Assembly: GCF_009727055.1 (NCBI RefSeq)
Contig: NC_052350.1
Coordinates: 14,147,658 to 14,211,657 of the forward strand
Length of the DNA: 64,000 bases
Origin: Benincasa hispida
Lineage: Eukaryota > Streptophyta > Magnoliopsida > Cucurbitales > Cucurbitaceae
Direction: 5' to 3'
Shown in pieces: positions 11,688-24,187 of the stretch (position 1 is its first letter; every line of letters begins with the position of its first letter). The position numbers and the translations under genes were made by a program. The notes under the pieces are model-generated. The model made no database searches. It saw only the letters and a program-made list of their open reading frames with translations, and was not told the origin of the DNA.

Positions 11688-13592
11688 TGTTGGGGTTTAT
11701 GCCCTAAATCTTGTAGGTCATGTAGTTTGTAATTGTAATGTACAAAAAATTTATTTATCTAATAAAATCTGAGGCATTTCATTTGATATTTAATAGAAAT
11801 AACCCACAAAAACCAATAAACTAAGATCAAAAGTTATCTTCTGTAACTTAAACATATATGTGGAGACATACAAGTGGTTCATGTTTAAGAAATAACCTAA
11901 ACGATCTGTAGTAGATGGATAAAACTGGGTACCTTACCCTGGTAACATTACGAATATGGTCCACTTAGTAGATATTATAATATGGTAAAGTGCTACAAAT
12001 GATTTGATCCTGATCATTCATGTGGAGACATGAGAGCAGAGGTGTTCCATACAAAGAGTTTGTATAAGAACAGACCACGAAATGACTAGTCTCACTATAT
12101 AACACCATTGATAGAAGAGATTTACATTTCACCAGAATGACCATAGGTGACTTGACTTGAATTCTGAGTGAGTTGTGAATTCCTACCTATGAAAGCGGTC
12201 ATTTGATCTGCATGGGTTAGAGTGGCTAGTTTTGCCGACTTAATATGCCTACCATTTTGGGATTCGTTTGATTGGGAAGCTGAGAACACAAATACACAGG
12301 AAGGAATTCACTCTTTCTCTATAGTTCGAGTAAGTAGAAAAATTTCTCCCTTAAGGATTGATTCCGGGGCTTGAATAATATGACATCATACCCTTCCTTG
12401 GCCCGAGAGGGATTTGGTCATAGTTGGACTATGACTTATTGTTTAATAGAGAGATCAATAGTACTTAAGGAGTTAGATATAACTATAAGGACAAAACGAC
12501 CAGCTATATTTACAAGCAATTTGTGAAGGGTCAATGCATCGTTGATTTGTTATATCTAATGGACACAAAAATACATCTATAGTGCGAAGAGTACAGTTGT
12601 CAGTTCTTAGTGGAATGACCAACAATTAATGAAAATTAGATTAATTAATTAAAGAGTTTAATTAATTATCCAAGTACTATTGGAGCTTCAATCTATAGGT
12701 CCATAAGGTTCACTCGGTAGCTCAACTGGGATTATTGAGAATAAAATTAATTTTGGGTTAAACTGAATTGTTCAAATTAATTGAGAGAATTAATTGTATA
12801 TGACATTATAATATAAAGTTTATTTTGAGAGGAAATAAATATTTGAATATGATTCAAATATTAATTATATGAATTTGATCATATAAAAACTATAGGTTAA
12901 CTTTAATATAAATTGGATTTATATGAAATTCTATAGGTTTATTGAGAGAATTACAAACTATAGGTTATATTATATTTGATATAATATAAACTATAGTATA
13001 TTATATTAGATATAATAAAGTGGTTATTATATAATTATTATTGATAATAAAATTAAAATTTGTTTTAATTTAATATTATTTAAATTTTGAATTAAAGGGA
13101 GGGAGTTATGAAAATAACTTTCCCTTTTTTTTTCTCTTATAGTCGTGGATGGGTAGGAGGTTAGACTAAACAGATTCATCTCTTTCCCTTCCATTCAACG
13201 CAGAATACAAAGACAATGTGTCTTCTTCCAAAAATGTTGGTGATCTACGTTTTCTATCTCCTCTCAAAATCTTTCTTCCCCTCTCCCAAAATTTTACGAA
13301 GTCTAAAAAACTCTCGTGGATTCTCACCCTATAGAGAATAACGAGGTAATCCAGTGGTGGTGTCCAATTATGGTTGATCGTGCATCGTGACAAGAAAGGA
13401 TTCTATCAAGAAGATCTTTGAGACTACAAGGGTTAGTATTTTCTAAACCCTAAATCCTTTTTAGAGCATACTGTAAATTTTTTGCTGAATGCATAATGTT
13501 TTTATATTCTCAATTTTTACGTTTCTATAAAATAAAACAATTGGTACCTGATCTACTTCCGCTGCAATTTTTACAAACCATCACTCCCAACA
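11688..13592 (+). mobile_element. Solo LTR, family copy B
   Basis: Runs from TGTTGGGGTTTATGCCCTAA to ATCACTCCCAACA, so it opens TG and closes CA with a short TGTTGGG/CCCAACA inverted tip. The interior matches the family, including the conserved GGATTCTCACC and GAGAATA stem and GGTGGTGT at about 13318-13362. The flanking pentamers (CTTCT and TGTAT) do not match, which suggests an exchange or deletion at the A-B junction. The 1,905-bp length agrees with other family members. A short minus-strand open frame at 13166-13393 is not a recognised gene. Confidence 0.7.
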
Positions 13593-14488
13593 TGTATTGA
13601 GCTATATGCCGATGATTTTGAGCGTCAGGAAAATACTATATTCTTGTAGTATCATTTGACCATTTTGTTTAGAAGTTGACAAAATTTTAGTAGCATGTAC
13701 CAAAGTAAGCATTTTTTAAAAGTTCAAGGACTAAAACAGACACACCCTTGATAAAAAGATATTGAAGCAACATTTTTAAGAGCTTAAGAACCAAAATAGA
13801 ACAACATTCAAAATTCAGAAACCAAGATAGAATTTATTTTTTCCATATATTTGTTAAGTAGTATTTTTGTAGGTTGTGATTAAAAAAGTTATGTTAAAAA
13901 AACAAAGACAAGTGGCTTTAAAACTTGATGATGAGCCAACACGTTGTACGCTTAACAGAATAATAATATAGTTAGTTCACTTTTAGTTTATATCTAATTC
14001 ATTTATTCTTTTAGTTTATATCTAATTCATTTATTCTTCTATGTCATGTGATAAATTTATTGGGATTAATGCCTTAAATCTCGTGGTTTTTTAGTTTGTA
14101 AATTATATTTATACAAGCAGATTGTTTATTTAATAAAATAAGTGTTATTTTATTTTAAATTTAATTGCATTAACCCAAAATCGATAAACTAAGATCCAAG
14201 GTTATTTGATGAAGCTTAAACATGTAAGTGGAGAACAGGTGGATCATGTTTAAGTAATAACCAGAGTCTGTAGTAGATGGATAAGATTGGGTATCTTATT
14301 CTAGTGACACTATGGATACGACCCACTTTGTAATTGTTATGTTGTAAAGTGTTACAAATGATCTAATCCTAATCATTCATGTGGAGACATATGAGCCAGG
14401 GTATCCTATATAAAGAGTTTGTATAAACCAAACCACAAAATGAATGGTCTCTCTTTATAACACCGTTGCTAGAAGAGACATACATTTC

Positions 14489-16469
14489 TGAAGGAATTTG
14501 ATTTAAAGAGATCCATGAGTGGAAGCGGATCATCCAAATTCAATTTAGATTGAAAACATGAATTTACAGCAAACATACAGTTTATGCATTCTAATTAAAA
14601 CTAGAGCATGCTTTTTAAACAAGAAATAGAGTTAAGAGATTATACCTTTGAAGAACTCTTCTTCTCGTCAACCCCTCGAGCTGTCACGAACTCTACAAAT
14701 AGCAATAGAACTTGAAGACCTTCTTCAAGAAAAACACGAACCAAAACGAGACACAACCACTTGGAACATTCGGTATTCTTGAGGTGAGAACCTAGGAGTT
14801 GTGGGTTCTGACTATTTTGGTAATGAGGGATTTTGAGTTTTGGAGAGGAATAAGATTGAGGAAGCTTTGTATCCTATAGCAAGCTTCTCAACTGTGTAAT
14901 GTAAAAAGCTTCTATTGTATAAGCTCTATGTATCGTGTTATATCCCTATTATGGAAAAAAAATCTTATTTAATTATCTCATTTGCCATAACAAATACTCA
15001 ACCACCCACTAAGGTGGTTGGAAAGAAGAAAAGGGATTATCAATCAAAATAATAAATAATATAAATAAATATGATAACCAACTTTCATATATATTTATAA
15101 CTTATAGTTTTAATATTGCATCATATACAATATAAACTGTAGTTCTTTTTCTCTATTTTATGGCATTTAATATAAATCATATTTATATTAAATTTAACAA
15201 CCATGAATCTTATTCATAGAAAATACATTTGAATCACATTTAAATATTTATTCCTCCAATTAAACTATAATGTATCAAATACATTATGTCAATTGTATCA
15301 TATATAATTGAATCAATTTAATTATATCATAATATAATTAAATTCCCCTTATTAATTTGAACAATTCAAATTAACCAAAAAACTGATTCACAACTAAATA
15401 TTTCTTTAGCTACCAAGGACACCTTATAGACCTGTAGCTTGAAACTCCAACGATACGTGAATAATTATTAAACTCTTTAATTACATTATCTACCATCCGT
15501 TAACTGTCAGACACTCCATTAAAGATCGATAGTTGCACTCTTTGCACTATAGATATATTTCAGTGTCCATTGAAAATATCCAATCAATAGTACGATGACT
15601 CACCACAAATTGCTCGTAAGTACAACTAGGCCAAATTACCATTTTGTCCTTGTAGTTACATCTAACTCATTAAGTACCACTGATCTCTCTAATGAACAAT
15701 AAATCATAGTCCTACTATAACTAAACCCCTCTCGGGTTAGGAGAGGGTGGGGCACCACATTGTTCAAGATCCGGAATCAATCCTTAAATGAGCAATTTAT
15801 CTACTTACCCATGCTTCGAGAATGAGTGAATTTCATATTGTGTAGCTAAGTTCCCAGCTCCCCAATTAGACGAATCCCCAAAATGGTAGGCTTGTTGACT
15901 CGCGATCTGGCCACTCTCACCCATACAAATCAAAAGACCGCCCTCATATGCAAGAATTCACAACTCACTCAGGATTAAAATCGTGTTACCTATGGTCATC
16001 CTGGTGAAATGAAAGTTTCTTTTATGAATGGTGTTATATAATGAGACTAAACATTTCGTGGTTCGGTCTTATAAAAACTTCTTTGTATAGAATATCCCCG
16101 CTTGCATGTCTAATACATGAATGATCATGATCAGATCATTTGTAGCACTTTACAACATTTGTAACACCTACAATATGGGTCATACTCGTAGTGTCACAAG
16201 GATAAGTTATCCAGCCTTATCCATATACTACAGACCATTTAGGTTATCACTTAAACATGATCCACCATTATGTCTCCACATACATGTTTAAGTTACAATG
16301 ATAATCTTGGATGTTAGTTTATTGGTTTGTGGTTAATTCAACTAAAATATCACATATTTCATAGATAAAGTGAATAAAAATATCATATATTATTAATCAC
16401 ATAAGAGTTTGTTCACACAAGGTTTACAAACTATAAAACCCTATGAGATTTAGGGCATCAACCCCAACA
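14489..16469 (-). mobile_element. Solo LTR copy G, reverse orientation, inside copy E
   Basis: On the minus strand it begins TGTTGGGGTTGATGCCCTAA (ending at 16469) and finishes AAATTCCTTCA (at 14489). The hexamer CATTTC stands on both sides (14483-14488 and 16470-16475), so the duplication is 5 or 6 bp depending on where the ends are drawn. Length 1,981 bp. Family interior blocks are present in reverse, such as CTACTTACCC and CTCTCGGG. No coding content. Confidence 0.85.
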
Positions 16470-18939
16470 CATTTCACCAAGATGACCATAGTTACTTGAC
16501 CATAATCATAAGTGAGTTGCAAACTCTTGCCTATGAGGACGGTCCTTTGATCTGTATAAATGAGAGTGGTCAGATTCGTCGACTTAATATGCCTATCATT
16601 TTGTCTGATTGGGGAGCTAGGAACATAGTTATTGTAAATCCCTAAGCTTGTTTTATTAGCTAATCACGTTAAAGTTCTTTTAATTATGTAATTAAGCTCT
16701 TGTAAATAAGTATTTATGATGATTGTATTGGTTGAATGTATGAAAGGTTTATTTTGTTTTTTTATAAAAGCTTTAACGAGGAAAAAATATTCTAGAAGTG
16801 TAAAAGGCAATGCTCTCGAGTGCTTAGAAGGCAGGAAAATATTCTAAGTTTGGAATGTTAAGCTCTAAGGGAAATAAAGGATAATTAACACTTAGAGAAA
16901 AATAGAGAATTTGCGATGAGGTTAGGTCAAGCTATGCGACCAAATTCACATGAGGCTGGTAAGGTTCAATGAAGGCAGTGTGTTAGGAGAGTCGTGAAAT
17001 AAGTATAGGTTGAAAGGCTTTGAAATTGAAAAACAAGCCGGCTGTGGACCAACATGATGAAGATGTGTTCAGAGGATGCAATGAGAATTGAAGTATGCGA
17101 TGATCGGGAAAGGGTTTTGGAGGTTACAAGTCCATGCAATATAGTTAAGCTGGAGAATTCAGCTTAGTCCACTAGTGAGTGGGCTAAACGCAGTCTTAGG
17201 AACGTTAATTGAGGAATAGGATGCCAAGTGGAATTTGATTAAGTTAGCTGATTCATGCAAGCTCACATATAAATAGAAGTTGAAAAGCAGGGAAAAGTTT
17301 TGCCATAATTTTCCTACGCCTAAAAGAAAATATTACTGTCGTCTGAAGCTCAGAAGGTGTTGAAGAACTCTCGGGCAAGTATGAGAGTTAAGGATTTCCA
17401 ATCGATCCAAAGGAATTTGATGTTCAAATTCTAAGGTAAAAGAATTAAGATGTCTATGAGCGAATTCATTAAAGGAAATCTAATTAGTTAATGGCTAGAA
17501 TTAGAACTATGTAATCTAGAAGATTGAAATCTTGTCAATGAATAAATAGATAGTTGCATACAAAGAACATGCAAGCAGCCGACTAACCGATGATATGCGC
17601 TAATGCGTGTAAGCATTAACAAAGTATTCACAATCGAGGCGCGTTGAGTGCGTCGCATAGTGGACGTTCATCGTATAGGCTCAAAGGGGTGCTTTAGTGT
17701 TTACCCGAGCACCATGAGAGAGGGTTGCCATTTTCCAACCAAATTATAAGGTAAAGTGGCTAAGCCTAGTTGATGCGTTGAGATGAGTGATGCGATGAAC
17801 TTAGTCATGATGCAATAAAATTAGTAGTATGCGATAATGTCGAATTTATATATTAAGCTCAGAAGGGAGTTAATGAAACTAAAAAATGGACCTTTCTTTA
17901 TTTTACGACAGATGCAAGTAGGAGAGGCTTTACAGACCCTTAGATAAGCAGCTTAAGATAGTGAGTGACAAATTTTATAATTGGTCTCTAAATGACAAGT
18001 TTTTCATTCGATTTTCAACGCATAGCCAGTTAAACATGTTGTTTACTACCATAATTTTCTTAACACGTGTTTTATCTATATGTTGATCGCATGATCCATG
18101 TTTTCAAAAACTGAGATTTCACATGTAAATTTAGCATGCGATTCCAGTAAGTTAATGTTCATGCTATGAGTTATGATTATTTTCGATAAGAGAATTTTAT
18201 GTGCATATTATAATTGCAAGGCACTTTATGTTAGCATGAAAATTATGATGTTTAACCATATTCCCCTCGAGTATTCTATTTTATATTCACTGGATGCTAA
18301 AATATTTTGGTGCCTTGTATAAGCCCTACTCCGATGTTGTTATCGAAGGTATGGTAAGGTACCCAGTTATCAATTATGTTAGGGTTCTTTGACAAAGAAG
18401 GTATCGTAAGATGGTCAAGACCTAACCTAGCTTTACATGCACGTATGACTCATGTTATTGACGTTGAAGAGATCTAGCAAAAAGGCTCTCTCTCATCTAA
18501 GGTTATTAAGGATCAAGCAAAAGGACTCTCCCACATGTTCAGATAGAGGAGTAGAGGTGCAATACAGAAATGATTATGAGTTTTAATTCAGGGTTTAAAA
18601 TATGATATGATTTCATGTGTCTAGTTTTATTTCCAACCCTAAAGAATGATCATGTAATGTTTTATGAAAGGCATGTTTATGTTGTTATGTATGAAAACAT
18701 GTTTTAACTGTTAGGATTGATATCCTAATTCTCCCGGTGGTCTCGTAGTTTGTAAATATTTTATACACGTTGTTACTAATAAAATAAATGTTATTTTATA
18801 TGAATTTACTCATATCCAATAAACTAAGATTCGTAGTTATTTCATATAACTTGAGCATGTATGTGAGACATACAAGTGGATCATGCCTTAAGTAATAATC
18901 TAAATGGTCTGTAGTATAAGGATAAAGGAGGGATACCTT

Positions 18940-21064
18940 TATTAGGATTAGTGTCCTAATTCTCCCGAAGTCTCGTTGTTTTTAATGATACACATTGTTT
19001 TATGAATAAAATAACTGTTATTTCATTTTGGCATTTACTCATATCCAATAAACAAAGCTCCATAGTTATCTTATGTAAACTTAAGCATGTACATGTGATA
19101 TACAAGTGAATTATGCCTTAAGTGATAACCTAAATAGGTCTATAGTATAAGGATTAAGGTGAGATACATGATCCTGGAGACACTACGGATATAACCCGCT
19201 TTGTAGAACTTTGCAAGTGTTGTAAACTACTATAGATGGTAGATCCTGACCATTTATGTGGAGACATGCAAGCAGAGGTGTCCTATATAAAGAGTTTGTA
19301 TAAGACTGGACCACGAGATGACTAGACTCTGTATATAACGCTGTTGATACTAGAGATTTACATATCACCTAAACGACCATAGGTGACACGACCTTAATTC
19401 TGAGTGTTTTGGAAACTTTTGTCTTTGACGGCGGTCCTTTGATTAGTATGGGTGAGAGTGGCCAGATTGCCAATTCAACATGTCTACCTTTTTGGGGACT
19501 TGTCTGATTTGGGAGTTGGGAACTCAATACACAAGAGGAATTCAATCCTTCCCTGAAGCAGGGGTAAGTAGAGTGATTGCTCCCTTAAGGACTGATTCTG
19601 GAGCTTGAACATAATGGCCACAACTTCCCTTTGGAATAGAGAACTCAATCATAGTAGAACTATGACTTATGTTCATTAGAGGATTCAGTGGTACTTAAGG
19701 AGTTAGATGTAACTACAGGGGCATAATGGTTATTGGCCCAGGTGTACTTACGATTGATTTGTGAAGGGTTGTCGCACTGCTGATTGGTTAAGATGGAAAC
19801 ATAATATATATGTGGTAAAGAAAGTTCAACAATCAGTCTTTAGTGGAGTGCCTACTAGTTAACGGATGGTGGATCCCATGACTAAAGAGTTTAGTCAGTT
19901 ATTCATGTACTGTTGGAGCTTCGAGTTACAGGTCCATAAGGTCCCCTTGGTAGCTAAACGGATTCAGTTAAGGATCCATTCTTGGTGTTGATTTGAAATG
20001 TTCAAATTGACAAGAGGTAATTTGATTATATATGATATAATCGATATGAGATACATCTAGTAGAAGATTAATGTAAATAAGATTTATACTAAGTGCCATG
20101 AAATAGAAAAAGAGCTATGGTTTGTATGTTTCATGAGATGAAATATTAAAACTATAGGTTATAAATATAGTATGATAAGTTGGTTATTATTTATATTTAT
20201 AATAATATTAATTATTGGATAATTATTTATTTTTCTCAAAATAACCAATTGAGTGGGAGGTTATTGGTGGTTTCATGGTAACCGTGAGATAAAAGGAAAA
20301 ATGTTTTCCTAATTTTAGTAATAAAAGAAAAGAAAAGAAAAAGAAAAAGAAAATAGTGAATTTGTGATTTCCTCTCTCGGAAATAACTCACGGGAAGTTG
20401 TCAAGTAAATAAGATTTACTAAACGACAGCTTGGATGAGCTAAACGATCGTGGAGTGTTAGTAGGCGACAGACACTCAGCTAAGTGATGAGTTAAACGAT
20501 CGTATAGCTTTTGCTAGACGATCACTTAGCTTTTCCTTAACGATTAGGCATCGACCTATACGATAGGTTTGACCATCTTTCACTTGCTCAATCGTTTACA
20601 CGATTGTGTTTCCTCCTGCTTTCTGCCTCAAACAAGGTTCACACAAAGCCCACCCTCTAGATTCTCACACCGATAATACTAAGGTAGCCTTCTTGGTGGT
20701 GTTATACTCAACTCGACATTGTCGAGGTTCTGTGAAGGTTGTTCGTGTTGTTCGGGGTGTTCATAACCAAGGAGATCGCTTAGTTCGAGTGCGTGGAGTT
20801 CGTGTAGTGTAGCGGTCGTGTTGGGCGAGCATTCGTGTGTAGCTGTGTTGCTGTGATCGAGCGTTCGTGATCAAGGAGCTTTGTGATGAGTCCACTAAGT
20901 GTGTTGCTCTTGTCCTTGATCAGTTGTATATCATGCTGTAATTTTTATATTTAATGCATAACCATATATTTCCTTTTGTATTGTAATTGTAAAGTTCATA
21001 TACGATTGTAGTTTGGAATGATCTTTCCGCTGCTCATGGAAATCCTCGTGTTCAGTTTCCTTCA
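18940..21064 (+). mobile_element. Solo LTR copy C2 inside copy C1, perfect ACCTT duplication
   Basis: Starts TATTAGGATTAGTGTCCTAA (TG changed to TA) and ends GTTTCCTTCA. Exact ACCTT stands at 18935-18939 and 21065-21069. Across the insertion, C1 reads on smoothly from GGGATACCTT to CTTATCCTGGTGACACTAC. Length 2,125 bp. A dense cluster of AAACGATCGT-type motifs is at 20410-20605. Open frames inside (for example 20606-20812) show no domain. Confidence 0.9.
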
Positions 21065-22370
21065 ACCTTATCCTGGTGACACTACAGATACGACCCGCTT
21101 TATAGATGTTACAAGTATTGTAAAATGCTACAAATGGTCTGATCCTGACCATTCATGTGGAGACATGTAAGCGGGGATGTCCTACAATAAGATTTTGTAT
21201 AAGACTAGACCACGAGAATATTAGTCTCTTTGTATAACGTTGTTGATAATTGAGACTTACATTTTACTAAAATGACCATAAGTTACATGACCTTAATCCT
21301 GAGTGAGTTGGAAACTCCTACTTATGAGGGCAGTTCTTTAATTAGTATGGGTGAGAGTAGCCAGATTGCCAACTCAACAAGTTTACCTTTTTGGGGATTC
21401 GTCTGATTGGGGAGCCGGAAACTCAGCTACACAAGACGAAATTCACTCATTCTCCGAAGCAGGGGTAAGTAGATAAATTGCTCCCTTAAGGCTGATTCTG
21501 TGTCTTGAACATAGTGGTCACACCATCTCTTTGGAATAGAGGACTCAGTCATAGTAGGACTGTAACTTATTGTTCATTAGAGGAATCAGTGATACTTGAG
21601 GAGTTAGATGTAACCACAGGGGCAAAACGGTGAATTGGCTCAATTGTACTTACGAGCGATTTGTGAAGGGTCATCGCACTGTTGATTGGTTATATGGACA
21701 TAGAAATATATCTGTAGTACGAAGAGTGCAACTGTCGGTCTTTTGTGGAGTGACCAATAGTTAATGGATGGTGGATCTTGTGACTAAAGAGTCTAGTAAG
21801 ATATTCACGTACCGTTGGAGCTTCAAGCTACAAGTCCATGAAGTCCCCTTGGTAGCTCAATCAAGTTGAGAATCAGATTTTAGGTTAGTTTGAAATGTTC
21901 AAATTAACATGAGGAAATTCTATTATATGATTAAATGATTTATATTAAGTACCATAAAATAGAAAAAGAACTATGGTTTATATGTTTCATATAATAAAAT
22001 ATTAAAACTATAGGTTATAAATATAATATGATAAGTTGGTTCTCATATTTCTTTATAATATATTAATTATATGATAATTAATTCTTTTTCTCTAATAACC
22101 GAATTGAGTGGGAGGTTATTAGAAATTTTTATGGTAACCGTGAAATCAAAGGAAAATTGTTTTTCAAACTTAGAAGAAGACTAATTCGGGAAATCTCACG
22201 AAAGAGGCTATCAAGTAAAAAGTGTTTTTACTAAGCGATAGCATTGAGAGCATACACAATTGAGCTACGAGTTGACTATATGATAGTTACTTGTTGATCG
22301 TTGCTACACAATCGAGTAGCAAAGTCTATACGATAGGCTTTATCTTCTAAACAATTGAGTACATCATCTA

Positions 22371-24187
22371 TGTTGGAATATGCCATCGTGCAACGGAAGT
22401 TACTAGGATCCATAAGCACTCTAATTCATTAATTTTGACATAAATGAAAGCATGCTTCAATAGAAATAAATGGGTTTCATGATATACCTTTGTAGAACTT
22501 CCTCCAAGCTTGAATCCAGCTACTAATCTCCTCTAAATCTTGTTGTAGACCACCCCAAGATCTTCCCTACTATCCTCTTGGTACTCTAGATTGAGTAGTG
22601 GGACTCAAAAAAACCTGAATCAAAGGAATTTGGAGATAAGCTCACTACAATAACCCCAAGGAAGAACAACTTCTTCTCTCGAATTTTTCTGAAAATTTTG
22701 ATCGATTATCTTGCTTCAAAACACTCCAATCTCTTCAAATATTGCAGATATTGATGCAAAGAGATTTGCTACATGAGATGCAGCTCATGCTTGGAGTTAA
22801 TGAAGCTTGAAGAGGTGGTTGTTCATGAGCTACTTCATGAAATTAATGGAAAATCCTTATTTTCAATTTTTGTGTTTTTCCTTTCTTTTTTAATTTATAA
22901 AATGTTGATTTCATAAATCAATTTCTTTTAATAAAATTGAAAATATTATTAATTTTATAAAATTAATTTCATAACTTAATTTTCTTTAATAAAATTAATA
23001 AATAATTACTTAAACAATTTAAATAATTCTAATTAATTTTTACACAATTCCATCTTCAAATATTTAAATCATATTTAAATATTATTTCTCAATTTCATTT
23101 AATTCTAATTTGAACACTTCAAATTAACTTATCATGCTACTCTAGAGTTAATCCATTTACGAGTTAGTAGGGGGACCTTGCAGACCTACAGACCATGGGC
23201 TCTAACGATTTGAGATTAATCGGCTAAACTCATTAGACCGATTTAACCCTCATTCGTTAACTAATGGGTGATTCCACTAAAGTCCATAGTTGAACTCCCT
23301 TCACTGTAGATATATTATGTCCACTCAATATAACCATGATTAGTAAGTTAATCCTTCACAGGTTGTTCGTAACAATGGTTGGGTCGAATATCTATTTTAC
23401 CCCCAAAATTACCTCTTGTTCCTTCAGTCCTTCTGATCCCCTAAAGAACAATTGATTTGTGATCCGATCAACAAATCGAATCCCTCTCGGGCCAATGAGA
23501 GGGTGAGGTCTCTTGTTCAAGACCCAGAATCAACACTTGAAGGGAACAATCTTTCTACTAACCCTAATCGAGTAGGAGTGAATTCCTTATTGCACCCTAT
23601 CTCCCCAGCTATTCATCCGATCTTATCCCCAAAATGAGAGGCTTATTGAGTAGAGACAGTTCGTCTATTCTTATCATTTGTAGATCAAAGGATAATCCCG
23701 AACAAACAAGAGTTCATAGTTAGCTCAGGATTAAGGTCAAGTTACCTAGATCATCGTTTTGAAATAATCAATCTTAAACAGTAAACAACGTTATAAAGTA
23801 AGAGTGACTGGTTTCATGGTCCGATCTTGTACAAAACTCATTTGCACAGGACACCCCTACTCCTCATGTCCCAACATGAATGAATTGGGATCGCTTCGTT
23901 TGTAGCACTTTACAACTCTTTGTAATAACTATAGAGTAGGTCGCATCCAATAGTGTTACCTGAATAAGGCACCCAATCTTATTCGTATACTATAGATCAT
24001 TTTGACTATTTACTCGAACCTGATCCACTTGTATGTCTCCACATAAAGTTCAAGTACTCATATAATAGTCAAGAGACTTAAGATTATTAAATTTCGGAAA
24101 AACAATATATTCAATAACAAATTATTGAATTTTCAAAATAAGTTCTATTGTTTACAAACCACGAGTTTTAAGACATAAAACCCAACA
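22371..24187 (-). mobile_element. Solo LTR copy D, reverse orientation, inside copy C1
   Basis: On the minus strand it begins TGTTGGGTTTTATGTCTTAA and ends GGCATATTCCAACA at 22371. Flanks ATCTA (22366-22370) and GTCTA (24188-24192) agree at four of five bases. It belongs to a subfamily with CCAACA ends, shared in part with the copy at 34050-35457. Length 1,817 bp. Contains the reversed family block CCCTCTCGGGCC at about 23481. Confidence 0.85.

Larger units (their letters stand above)
7580..13651. mobile_element. CACTA (En/Spm) transposon, non-autonomous, with TCA target duplication
   Basis: The left end is CACTAATAGAAAAAGAGAC at 7580; the right end read in reverse is TACTACAAGAATATAGTATT, ending at 13651. 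About 18 of the first 29 positions agree by eye. Both ends are flanked by TCA (7577-7579 and 13652-13654), the 3-bp duplication typical of CACTA insertion. Subterminal GTCGGGAG/CTCCCGAC repeats fill 7598-7790 and 10007-10205. No TNP2-like transposase or TNPA gene can be read, so the element depends on others. Two LTRs (10202-11687 and 11688-13592) are nested between the right subterminal repeats and the right tip. Confidence 0.8.
7205..13841. mobile_element. Foldback-type element split by the CACTA insertion
   Basis: The arm at 7205-7335 carries ATTTTGGTCTAAATTTA, CTTTTAAAAACG and GTTTTAGT words; the arm at 13711-13841 carries the matching inverse words (AAAAGTTCAAGGACTAAAAC, AACCAAAATAGAAC). 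The CACTA element lies between them. A related uninterrupted inverted-repeat element appears at 43370-43925. Arms are diverged and the ends are approximate. Confidence 0.5.
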
